Assembly: GCA_035493675.1 (NCBI GenBank)
Contig: DATJIA010000138.1
Coordinates: 17,609 to 81,608, forward strand
DNA from: JAIOQA01 sp035493675
Lineage (GTDB): Bacteria; Myxococcota_A; Polyangia; Haliangiales; Haliangiaceae
DNA length: 64,000 bases
Direction: 5' to 3'
Positions 1 to 6,527 of this stretch are shown here, piece after piece (the stretch's first letter is position 1; every line of letters starts with the position of its first letter). The position numbers and the translations under genes were made by a program. The notes under the pieces are model-generated. The model was not told where the DNA came from. It ran no database searches and saw only the letters and a program-made list of their open reading frames with translations.

Positions 1-410
1 TGCTCGAGCCGGTGCCGTGGACGCTCGGCGAAGATCTCGGCTCGGGCGGGATCCGCTATCGCCTCGAGGCCGAGGGCGCCGACACCGTCTTGCACGCGGC
101 CTTGCCCAACGCCGGTTGGCTCCCGCTCTACGCGATCCGCGCCGACGACGTCGTCCTGCCGATCGATCTCGAGGTCGCGAACTGGTTCACGTCGACGCAC
201 CCGGCGTCGCCGTTCGTGCGCGGCGTGATCGCGCAGAAGGTCGGGCGCGACGAGCGCCTCCGCCTGGTCGGCAAGGAGCTCACGATCAAGCGCGGCTCGC
301 AGCAGGAGAAGATCGAGGTCACCGATCCTGAACAGCTGCTCGCGATCCTGCGCGAGAAGTTCACGCTCGACTTCCCGGCGGGCACGCGCTTCAAGGGCTT
401 CGGCGCCTGA
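1..410 (+). CDS. arylamine N-acetyltransferase, C-terminal fragment (cut by window edge)
   Basis: The reading frame is open to the left edge, so this is the 3' part of a longer gene; the family is usually about 270-280 residues and roughly the last 135 are here. The stretch NWFTSTHPASPFV is the characteristic NAT-family segment following the catalytic Asp region, and the C-terminal LREKFTLDFP pattern also fits. NATs transfer the acetyl group of acetyl-CoA to arylamines or hydrazines in the cytoplasm through a Cys-His-Asp triad, which would lie outside the window. A GTG at 12 is internal to the frame and should not be taken as the start. The gene converges on, and overlaps by 20 nt, the next gene. 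Confidence 0.8.
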   Translation, partial: LEPVPWTLGEDLGSGGIRYRLEAEGADTVLHAALPNAGWLPLYAIRADDVVLPIDLEVANWFTSTHPASPFVRGVIAQKVGRDERLRLVGKELTIKRGSQQEKIEVTDPEQLLAILREKFTLDFPAGTRFKGFGA

Positions 411-1053
411 TCTTGGTCAGCGCCTTCGCCTCGAGCGAGCGCGAGTACTCGTCCCACGCGCGCGACTCCTCGTCGGTCGCCTTCCACAGCGTGAAGTGAC
501 ACGTCGGCGCGCCGGCGGGGATCGTCGAGTCGAACTTCACCTGCCAACCGCGCCCGAGCGTGTGCTCCTGCGCGGCCTGGATCATCCCGCGCACGAAGTA
601 GCGCTGGATGCGGCAGTCGAACGCCTTGTAGTGATCCTGGTGCGGGCACCAGATGATGTCGAAGCTGACCTTGCCCGCGTCGTCGATGCGCGGCGCCTCG
701 AGCGACGCGTACGCGATCCGGTTGATCACGGTCGCGTAGAACGAGAAGAACTCCGCCTCGCTCATGTCGTCGGGGACGATCGTGTCGGCGAGGATCTGGC
801 GACCGACGTCGAGCCCGATCGCGGAGACCGCGTCGCCGACCATCGCCTGCCCTTCGGCGCCGAAGCGCGCCTCGGCGGCCTCGAGCACGCCGACCAGCGC
901 CATCGCCTGCATCGTCCCCCACTGCCAGAGCGTGGCGGGATCGAAGTCGGTGGTCAGCACGTCCTTGCGAAGACGCTCGAGTCCCTTCGCGTACGGCTGG
1001 TTGAAGCGGAAGTCTTTCCAGCGCGGCTCGTCGCGGTGCTCCCAGTGGGCCAT
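391..1053 (-). CDS. possible L-2-amino-thiazoline-4-carboxylate hydrolase-family protein
   Basis: A 220-residue soluble protein without signal peptide or membrane segments. It has a helical N-terminal half and a C-terminal half with spaced cysteines (IIWCPHQDHYKAFDC) and a terminal CHF motif after a Thr/Pro-rich turn, an arrangement I associate with the L-2-amino-thiazoline-4-carboxylic acid hydrolase (ATC hydrolase) family. Members are proposed to open a thiazoline ring or simply to fold like that enzyme; the substrate here is unknown. The start is ATG at the end of the range (MAHWEHRD). The 3' end overlaps the convergent acetyltransferase gene by 20 nt. The family call is only moderately secure. 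Confidence 0.5.
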   Translation of the reverse strand: MAHWEHRDEPRWKDFRFNQPYAKGLERLRKDVLTTDFDPATLWQWGTMQAMALVGVLEAAEARFGAEGQAMVGDAVSAIGLDVGRQILADTIVPDDMSEAEFFSFYATVINRIAYASLEAPRIDDAGKVSFDIIWCPHQDHYKAFDCRIQRYFVRGMIQAAQEHTLGRGWQVKFDSTIPAGAPTCHFTLWKATDEESRAWDEYSRSLEAKALTKIRRRSP

Positions 1054-1071
1054 GCCGCGAACGTAGCGCGA

Positions 1072-1482
1072 TCAGGGCGGGCTCGGCACGTCGCCGCCAT
1101 CGGGCGTGTCGGTGCCGCTGCCGCCACCACCGCCGCCGCCGCCGCCGTCACCGTCGTCACCGCCGCCGTGGCATCCGCCGTCGAGATCGACGCAGCAGTG
1201 TTGGTCGTCGCAACCGGGCGCGCAGGGATGCTTCTTGTCATCGCCTTGGCCGCTGTTGCCGTCGTAGTAGCAATCGACCTTGCCGCTGTGCGGATCGTCG
1301 ATGTTGTCGCCGGGAATCCCGGTCGGGCTGTTGTGCCCGCCGTTCCCGTTGCCGGTCATCGGCACGAAGCTCGAGTTCGGGGTGCACACGTCGCCGGTCA
1401 AGGCGTTGTGATAGGTGGCGGAGTCACCGGCACAGCCGACGAGTCCTCCGGCGAACAGGACTGCAAACAGCATCTGGCGCAT
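1072..1482 (-). CDS. small Cys-rich lipoprotein, sister of the gene at 1598-1837
   Basis: A 136-residue predicted lipoprotein: start MRQMLFAVLFAGGLVGC gives a short hydrophobic leader ending in a lipobox (LVGC). The mature part starts with TYHNALTGDVCTP, has a KHPCAPGCDDQHCC motif, and ends in a low-complexity Gly/Asp tail. The next gene upstream on the same strand encodes a shorter protein with the same two motifs, so the pair is a tandem duplication that diverged in the middle. A longer open frame continues upstream, but the start at the leader is clearly the real one. Function unknown; the paired cysteines suggest a disulphide-stabilised surface protein. Confidence 0.75.
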   Translation of the reverse strand: MRQMLFAVLFAGGLVGCAGDSATYHNALTGDVCTPNSSFVPMTGNGNGGHNSPTGIPGDNIDDPHSGKVDCYYDGNSGQGDDKKHPCAPGCDDQHCCVDLDGGCHGGGDDGDGGGGGGGGGSGTDTPDGGDVPSPP

Positions 1483-1509
1483 GAGGTCGCTTACAGCAAC
1501 TGTGGAGCC

Positions 1510-1525
1510 AGGGTTTGCGAACCCT
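1510..1525. repeat. short perfect hairpin between sister lipoprotein genes
   Basis: AGGGTT-TGCG-AACCCT is a perfect 6-bp stem with a 4-nt loop in the gap between the two lipoprotein genes. It could end the upstream transcript or be an operator for the downstream one; no T-run follows. Confidence 0.4.
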
Positions 1526-1597
1526 AGATGCGCGACGACACTCGAGGGGGGTGGGGACTCTTCCCGCGGAGTGTCGGCTCGCACCGACAATCGCGGG

Positions 1598-1837
1598 TCA
1601 GGGCGGGTTCGGGACGTCCGTGCCCGCGTCGGGATGATTGTCGCAAGTGCCGTCCGCTTCGATGATGCAGCAGTGGTTGGCATCGCAACCCGGATGCTTC
1701 TCCTTCGATCCCTTCGCGACGAAGGTCGACATGTCCGGCGAGCAAGCCTGACCCGTGAGCGAGTTGTGGTAGCTGGCGGTCTCGGTTCCGCAGGCAGCGA
1801 ACCCGAGTGCGAGTGCAAGAGCAGTGAGCGTGCGCAT
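1598..1837 (-). CDS. small Cys-rich lipoprotein, sister of the gene at 1072-1482
   Basis: A 79-residue predicted lipoprotein starting MRTLTALALALGFAAC, lipobox FAAC. The mature part carries SYHNSLTGQACSP and KHPGCDANHCC, matching TYHNALTGDVCTP and KHPCAPGCDDQHCC in the next gene. It lacks the Gly/Asp tail and about 30 central residues of its sister. The ten residues preceding the leader in the longest open frame are not leader-like, and a GGGAAG sequence sits just upstream of the chosen ATG. Both genes share a GTTGCTGTA sequence upstream of their starts. No function is known to me. Confidence 0.72.
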   Translation of the reverse strand: MRTLTALALALGFAACGTETASYHNSLTGQACSPDMSTFVAKGSKEKHPGCDANHCCIIEADGTCDNHPDAGTDVPNPP

Positions 1838-2009
1838 TTGACTTCCCGATCGACCCGGCGCTCCCACCTACAGCAACCGATGGGCCATCCGGGGTCTCGC
1901 GCACGTGGCCGACGGACCTGGGATCGGAGTCGCCGCGGTGGGGCCCGCGGACGCCGCTCGCGTGGGGCTGTCCCCTACGCCGAAAATCGGAGATGTCCCA
2001 AAGTTGCGC

Positions 2010-2015
2010 TACCTT
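2010..2015 (+). promoter_or_regulatory. candidate leaderless -10 element (TACCTT)
   Basis: TACCTT lies exactly 6 nt before GTG at 2022, the spacing expected when transcription begins at the start codon. It decides between two possible starts of the downstream MBL-fold gene. No clear -35 is visible. Confidence 0.4.
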
Positions 2016-2021
2016 CGTGCC

Positions 2022-2927
2022 GTGGCCCGCTTCGACGAGCGCGCGACGCAGCCCGCGCGCGGACCGCGCGACATGCTGCGATGGAAATTCGGCAAGAAGG
2101 AGCCGAAGGATCGCGCGATCGATTCCGTGCGGCCGCTCCACGTCGCAGGTGGTGCGGACGCGATCGCGTCGGGAGCGCCGGTCGCGTGTTGGATCGGGCA
2201 CGCGTCGTGGGCGTTCCGCCTCGGCGGCACGCTCGCGGTGATCGATCCGATCTTCGGCGCGATCGGCGGCGTCGTGCGGAGGCTCGTGCCGGCGGGGCTC
2301 GCCGCTTCCGAGCTCGCGCCCGACGTCGTGATGGTCACGCACGATCATCGCGACCACATGGATCTGCCGAGCCTGCGCGCGCTGGGATCCGCACCGACGT
2401 ACGTCGTGCCGCTCGGCAATCGATCGCGCGTCGACTTCGCGCCGAACGTGATCGAGCTCGATTGGTGGGAGAGCACGAAGATCGGCGCGCTCGACATCAC
2501 GCTCGTGCCCGCGCGCCACTGGTCGATGCGCGCGCCGTGGAACCGCAACGACACGCTGTGGGGCGGCTTCGTCGTGCGCGGGCCCGAGGGCACGGTCTAT
2601 CACTCGGGTGACACCGCGTGGGGCGATCACTTCGCGGAGATCGGCGCGCGCTGCGGCGCGATCGATTGGGCCATGCTGCCGATCGGCGGTTACGCGCCGC
2701 GCTGGTTCATGGAGCCGCAGCACGTCGATCCCGACGAAGCCGGCCGCGCGTTCCTCGCGCTCGGCGCGAAGCGCCTGCTCGCGATGCACTGGGGCACGTT
2801 CCGCCTCACCGACGAGCCGGTCGGCGAGCCGCCCGCGCGCCTGCGCGCCTTCTGGCGCGCGCACGAGCTCGACGACGATCGCTTGTGGATCCTCGACGCC
2901 GGCGAAGCGCGACCGCTCAGCGGCTGA
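2022..2927 (+). CDS. MBL-fold hydrolase, NAPE-PLD / UlaG-like
   Basis: A 301-residue metallo-beta-lactamase-fold protein. Near the middle it has the metal motif THDHRDHMD, then GDTAW (bridging Asp) and a late MHWGTF His, the di-zinc ligand set of the N-acyl-phosphatidylethanolamine phospholipase D/UlaG-like group. The N-terminal PRDMLRWKF segment and the IGHASWAFRLGG strand also fit that group. Likely activity is hydrolysis of a phosphodiester or lactone; the substrate cannot be told. An upstream GTG (1905) and TTG (2004) are in frame; GTG 2022 is preferred because a TAnnnT box lies 6 nt before it and the homologous region begins soon after. It converges on the following gene with an 11-nt overlap. 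Confidence 0.82.
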   Translation: MARFDERATQPARGPRDMLRWKFGKKEPKDRAIDSVRPLHVAGGADAIASGAPVACWIGHASWAFRLGGTLAVIDPIFGAIGGVVRRLVPAGLAASELAPDVVMVTHDHRDHMDLPSLRALGSAPTYVVPLGNRSRVDFAPNVIELDWWESTKIGALDITLVPARHWSMRAPWNRNDTLWGGFVVRGPEGTVYHSGDTAWGDHFAEIGARCGAIDWAMLPIGGYAPRWFMEPQHVDPDEAGRAFLALGAKRLLAMHWGTFRLTDEPVGEPPARLRAFWRAHELDDDRLWILDAGEARPLSG

Positions 2928-3765
2928 TCCGGCCGATCGTCGCCGTGAGCGCGCCCGCCAGCGCGTAGACGTGCGACGGCAGCTTGTGGCCGGCGCCGAC
3001 GTGCTCGTACGGCGCGGGCGGATTCGAGTCGTGCGCGAGCGCGTGGAGGAACGCGACCTCGCCGAGCACCAGCGTCGCGATGTCGTAGCAGTCCGACGGA
3101 CGGACCTGCGCGGTGTCGCCGCCGAGCGTGCCGTGCTCGATCACCGGATGGCCCTTGCTCTTGATCAGCGAGCGCGCGGCGTCGAGCGCTTCGTGCAGGC
3201 GCGCGAGGCAGTCGGCGGGGATCTTGCCGTGCTCGTGCGCGGGCATCGCGTGCGAGTGATCGCCGCACAGGCGCTCGGCGTAGCAGAGCGCGAGCGTGAC
3301 GCGCTCGTAGACCTCGCCCGGCGTGGTCGGCTTCTCGAGCAGGCGATCGAGCTGGCGCGACAGCGTCGCCAGCACGCCGAAGACGTCCGACGGCGTGCGG
3401 CTCGCCTCGCGCGCGGGCGCCGCGGGCGCGGCCTCGTCGCACACCGACTTGTGCACGGCGGCGACGTGGCGCGCCGCCGCCTCGATCACCTGGTTCACGT
3501 GACCGGGGCGGATCTTGTCGACCGGCGGCGCGTGATCGACGGGCTGCGAGACGTCGGCGCCGAACTCTTCGGCGAGGCGCGCGGCCTTGTGGTGCACCGC
3601 GAGCGCGGCGAACCAGCACTCGCGCGGCGAGGCGCCGGTCACCTTGATCGCCGGGCGCGTCTCGGTCGTTCGACCGAGATCGCGCCGCAGCTGCTCGACG
3701 GCGGCGGCGAGTTGGACAGCGTTGAGGTAGCAGTCAGCGGGCTCGACGGCGTCGATGGATTTCAT
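2917..3765 (-). CDS. helical repeat protein with eight P-x-[DEHR]-[CV] repeats, unknown function
   Basis: A 282-residue soluble protein that I do not recognise as a named family. It is built from eight units, each opening with Pro-x-(Asp/Glu/His/Arg)-(Cys/Val)-aromatic: prolines at about residues 9, 47, 87, 125, 149, 183, 223 and 263, so mostly a 38-40 residue period. Examples are EPADCYLNAVQLAAAVEQL and RPSDCYDIATLVLGEVAFL. The pattern suggests an all-helical solenoid. No catalytic motif or signal peptide is visible. The chosen start (MKSIDAVEP) has GGGAG just upstream; an in-frame ATG at 3786 would add seven residues. A perfect 12-bp inverted repeat covers both start codons, suggesting translational or operator control. 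It lies 44 nt downstream of yciH on the same strand. Confidence 0.7.
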   Translation of the reverse strand: MKSIDAVEPADCYLNAVQLAAAVEQLRRDLGRTTETRPAIKVTGASPRECWFAALAVHHKAARLAEEFGADVSQPVDHAPPVDKIRPGHVNQVIEAAARHVAAVHKSVCDEAAPAAPAREASRTPSDVFGVLATLSRQLDRLLEKPTTPGEVYERVTLALCYAERLCGDHSHAMPAHEHGKIPADCLARLHEALDAARSLIKSKGHPVIEHGTLGGDTAQVRPSDCYDIATLVLGEVAFLHALAHDSNPPAPYEHVGAGHKLPSHVYALAGALTATIGRISR

Positions 3766-3797
3766 GGGCTCCCAAGGATTTTCCATGGGAGCCCATG
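3763..3797 (-). promoter_or_regulatory. perfect 12-bp inverted repeat over the start codon of the helical-repeat gene
   Basis: CATGGGCTCCCA (3763-3774) and its exact complement TGGGAGCCCATG (3786-3797) are separated by 11 nt. In the minus-strand mRNA the second arm contains both the GGGAG Shine-Dalgarno-like sequence and the ATG at 3765, so folding would hide the ribosome site. It could alternatively be a protein operator or end the yciH transcript; there is no U-tract. Confidence 0.6.
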
Positions 3798-3809
3798 CGA
3801 TCGCAACGC

Positions 3810-4148
3810 TTAGCCGACGGTGACTTTGCCGACCCCGCGGGAGCGGAGCAGCGCCTCGACCCGCGGCCGCACGTCGCCCTGCAGCACGATCATGTCGCCG
3901 TCGACGGCACCGCCGGTGCCGAGCGCCTGCTTGAGATCCTTCGCCCACTTCTCGAGCTGGCTGGGAGGGAGCGCGAGCTTCTCGACGATCGTCACTTCCT
4001 TGCCGCCGCGACCCTTGCGCTCGAGCCGCACGACCGCGCGCGGCGGGCCCTTCTTCTCGGGAGGAGCGCTCGGCGCCGGCCCCGTCGGGAGCGAGGCTTT
4101 GAGATCCGCCAAGGCCGCGAACGGATTGTCGGGCTTCTTCGTGCTCAC
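3810..4148 (-). CDS. yciH: YciH / SUI1 (eIF1-like) translation factor
   Basis: A 112-residue protein whose last 75 residues are a complete SUI1 domain: the basic loop RLERKGRGGKEVTIVE, then LEKWAKDLKQALGTGG, and the end DMIVLQGDVRPRVEALL. The first 35 residues are a Pro/Lys-rich disordered extension. Bacterial YciH binds the 30S subunit and affects fidelity of initiation. The start is GTG at the end of the range; the -10-like TATGCT lies exactly 6 nt before it, implying a leaderless mRNA. Divergent from the FG-GAP lipoprotein gene across only 29 bp. Confidence 0.92.
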   Translation of the reverse strand: MSTKKPDNPFAALADLKASLPTGPAPSAPPEKKGPPRAVVRLERKGRGGKEVTIVEKLALPPSQLEKWAKDLKQALGTGGAVDGDMIVLQGDVRPRVEALLRSRGVGKVTVG

Positions 4149-4154
4149 GTCGCG

Positions 4155-4160
4155 AGCATA
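4155..4160 (-). promoter_or_regulatory. candidate leaderless -10 element for yciH (TATGCT)
   Basis: Read on the minus strand, TATGCT ends 6 nt before the GTG of yciH. It is back to back with the -10 box of the divergent gene (4166-4171), so both promoters share a 29-bp gap. Confidence 0.5.
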
Positions 4161-4165
4161 CGATG

Positions 4166-4171
4166 TACGAT
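4166..4171 (+). promoter_or_regulatory. candidate leaderless -10 element (TACGAT)
   Basis: TACGAT ends exactly 6 nt before GTG 4178 and so supports that start rather than the ATG at 4163, which would lie upstream of the box. Confidence 0.5.
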
Positions 4172-4177
4172 CGTTCG

Positions 4178-5692
4178 GTGAAGCTCGCGATCGCCGTCGG
4201 AGCCATCGCCGCGCTCGCCGGCTGCCTGCGCCACACGTCGTACCAATCGTGTCAGACCGACGCGGACTGCAGCGGCAACCACTGCGAGTCCAACCACGCC
4301 TGCTCGGTCGACGACCAAGACTGCCCGAGCGGGCGCCGATGGCACAGCTCCGCGCCGCTCGCCGGCCAGTGCGTCGACGGGACCAGCAACCCCGACGCGC
4401 CGATGGTCGTGATCCCGCCCGGCCGCGAGTGCGTGCAAGGCCTCCCGCTCCCGGCGACGTACAGCGCGTGCGCCGCGAAGGTCGACGGCAAGGAGGCTCG
4501 CTGCGGCACCGAGATGTGGGACGCGGTCTGCGTGCGCACCGCCGAGGTCCAGTGCCAGATGCAGTGCGCGCAGCTCGCGTTCGTCGGCACCGAGATGCGC
4601 GCGTTCGTGATGCGCACGAGGGACGACCAGGTCGTGTGGCGCGATCCGCTGACCGACTACGAGGTCGTCGTCGGCAGCGCGTGGGCGGACTACGACAACG
4701 ACGGCGATCCCGATCTCGCGACCGCCGGCGACGGGCTGCTCCGCATCTTCAAGAACGAGGGCTACGACGACAACGCGGGCACGCTCGTGCTGACGCAGGT
4801 GTCGTCGAAGTCGTGGTCGACGATCTCACCGCAGTTCCCCGAGTTCGGCGGCACCGACGCGCAGTGGGTCGACTACGATCACGACGGCGATCTCGACGCG
4901 GTCTTCGGCGGCTACGCGGGCCTGTTCGTGATGCGCAACGACGGCGGCGACGTCTTCCTCGATCAGCCGCCGCTGCTCCAGACCGTCGCGAACATCGACG
5001 GCGGCGATCCGATCGGCGCCAACGTGATCCGCACCGCGTGGGGCGACGCCGATGACGACGGATATCCCGAGCTCGCGGTCGTGCGCTTCGGCAAGGCGCC
5101 GCTCTTCTTCCACAACGATCACGGCGGCACGATGACGCAAGCGAGCTGGGGCAACGGCGATCCCGACTTCGGCGGCGGCGTCGCGTGGTGCAACGTCGAC
5201 AAGGACGCGGCGCCCGAGCTCGTGCTGAGCGGCTACAGCTACGTGCGGATCGCCGACAACGTGCTCGGCAAGCCCGCCGATCAACCCGTGCAGCTCAACA
5301 ACGAGTCCGGCTCCGACATCGAGTGCGCCGACTTCGACGGCGACGGCGATCTCGATCTGTTCGTCACCGGCGACGACGGCGTGCCGTCGCGCGCGTACAC
5401 CAACGGCGCCACCACGATCGCGAGCTTCAGCGAGAGCTGGCGCGACACCAGCGCGAACGCGATGGCCGGCAAGACCCACCAGTGGAACGCGCCGATCGGC
5501 GACCTCGACGGCGATCACAAGCTCGACGCGTGGGGCGTCGGCAACGCGCAGGACGCGCCGATCACGTACCAGCCGTATCCGAACGCGTCGACGACCAACA
5601 AGGTCCAGTTCACCGTGCCCGCTCCCGTCGTCCTCACGGCCGAGCAGCAATCGAACCGCCTCATGTCGTTCGCCCCCGCGATTGGACACTGA
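4178..5692 (+). CDS. FG-GAP/VCBS-repeat lipoprotein
   Basis: A 504-residue predicted lipoprotein (leader VKLAIAVGAIAALAGC). After the leader comes a short Cys-rich region (CQTDADCSGNHCESNHAC), typical of myxobacterial surface proteins, a second Cys-rich stretch, and then repeated calcium-loop motifs of the FG-GAP/VCBS type: DYDNDGDPDLA, DYDHDGDLDAV, DADDDGYPELA, DFDGDGDLDLF, DLDGDHKLDAW. These build a seven-bladed beta-propeller of the integrin type and bind Ca2+. Such proteins are outside the cell or on the outer membrane and serve in adhesion or binding; no enzymatic site is seen. GTG 4178 is chosen as start because the leader begins there and a TACGAT box lies 6 nt before it. Confidence 0.82.
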   Translation: MKLAIAVGAIAALAGCLRHTSYQSCQTDADCSGNHCESNHACSVDDQDCPSGRRWHSSAPLAGQCVDGTSNPDAPMVVIPPGRECVQGLPLPATYSACAAKVDGKEARCGTEMWDAVCVRTAEVQCQMQCAQLAFVGTEMRAFVMRTRDDQVVWRDPLTDYEVVVGSAWADYDNDGDPDLATAGDGLLRIFKNEGYDDNAGTLVLTQVSSKSWSTISPQFPEFGGTDAQWVDYDHDGDLDAVFGGYAGLFVMRNDGGDVFLDQPPLLQTVANIDGGDPIGANVIRTAWGDADDDGYPELAVVRFGKAPLFFHNDHGGTMTQASWGNGDPDFGGGVAWCNVDKDAAPELVLSGYSYVRIADNVLGKPADQPVQLNNESGSDIECADFDGDGDLDLFVTGDDGVPSRAYTNGATTIASFSESWRDTSANAMAGKTHQWNAPIGDLDGDHKLDAWGVGNAQDAPITYQPYPNASTTNKVQFTVPAPVVLTAEQQSNRLMSFAPAIGH

Positions 5693-5698
5693 TACGGT
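5693..5698 (+). promoter_or_regulatory. candidate leaderless -10 element (TACGGT)
   Basis: TACGGT ends 6 nt before ATG 5705 and overlaps the stop codon of the preceding gene. Confidence 0.35.
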
Positions 5699-5704
5699 GC
5701 GCGC

Positions 5705-6520
5705 ATGCGCACCCTCCTCGCAACGCTCGCCATCGCCGGCGCGATCGCCGGCAGCGCTCACGCGCAAGCCGCCGCGAAGCCGAAGACCAAGCTGACCTGG
5801 TACGGCCACGCCGCCTTCAAGATCGAGACGCCCGCGGGCAAGGTCGTCCTGATCGATCCGTGGATCCAGAATCCGTCGAACCCGAACGGCAAGAAAGATC
5901 TGGCCGACCTCAAGACGGTCGATCTCGTGCTCGTCACGCACGGGCACTTCGATCACGTCGGCGACGCGGTCGACATCGGCAAGCGCACCAAGGCGAAGCT
6001 CGTCTCGATCTTCGATCTCGGCCGCGCGCTCGTGAACGAGCTCGGCTATCCGAAGGACCAGGCCGGCTTCGACACCCAGGGCAACTTCGGCGGATCGCTC
6101 GCGCTGCTCGACGGCGACGTCACCGTCACGTTCGTGCCCGCGATCCACAGCTCGCAGGTCGCGAAGAACGACACCTCGATCACCGACGGCGGCGAGCCCG
6201 CGGGCTTCGTCATCCAGGTGAAGAACGGGCCGACCTTCTATCACACGGGCGACACCGATCTGTTCAGCGACATGAGCCTGATCCCGAAGATCGCGAAGAT
6301 CGACGTCATGCTCGCGTGCATGGGCGATCACTTCACGATGGGCCCGTCGCGCGCGGCCGACGCGGTGAAGCTCGTCAAGCCGAAGACGGTCGTGCCGATG
6401 CACTTCGGGACGTTCCCGGTCCTGACCGGCACGGTGCCGGACTTCGAGAAGGCGCTCAAGAAGGCGGGAACCGGCGCGAAGCTGCGCGAGATGAAGATCG
6501 GCGAGACGATCGAGCTATAG
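5705..6520 (+). CDS. secreted UPF0173-type MBL-fold metal-dependent hydrolase
   Basis: A 271-residue protein with a Sec signal peptide (MRTLLATLAIAGAIAGSAHAQ, cleavage after AHA) and then a full UPF0173/UlaG-like metallo-beta-lactamase fold: LTWYGHAAFKIE at the first strand, THGHFDHVGD as metal motif, the AIHSS His, GDTDLF and MHFGTF. The cytoplasmic UPF0173 proteins are thought to hydrolyse phosphodiesters or lactones; this copy would act in the periplasm. It lies 12 nt after the FG-GAP gene and 7 nt before the cytochrome gene, but each has its own -10-like box. Confidence 0.87.
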   Translation: MRTLLATLAIAGAIAGSAHAQAAAKPKTKLTWYGHAAFKIETPAGKVVLIDPWIQNPSNPNGKKDLADLKTVDLVLVTHGHFDHVGDAVDIGKRTKAKLVSIFDLGRALVNELGYPKDQAGFDTQGNFGGSLALLDGDVTVTFVPAIHSSQVAKNDTSITDGGEPAGFVIQVKNGPTFYHTGDTDLFSDMSLIPKIAKIDVMLACMGDHFTMGPSRAADAVKLVKPKTVVPMHFGTFPVLTGTVPDFEKALKKAGTGAKLREMKIGETIEL

Positions 6521-6521
6521 T
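6516..6521 (+). promoter_or_regulatory. candidate leaderless -10 element (TATAGT)
   Basis: TATAGT, one mismatch from the TATAAT consensus, ends 6 nt before GTG 6528. It overlaps the end of the upstream coding frame (its TAG is that gene's stop). Confidence 0.5.
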
Positions 6522-6527
6522 CCGCGC

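Noticed and set aside
1905..2021. Upstream GTG/TTG starts for the MBL-fold gene
   Set aside because: The added residues are not family-like and a TAnnnT box lies 6 nt before GTG 2022.
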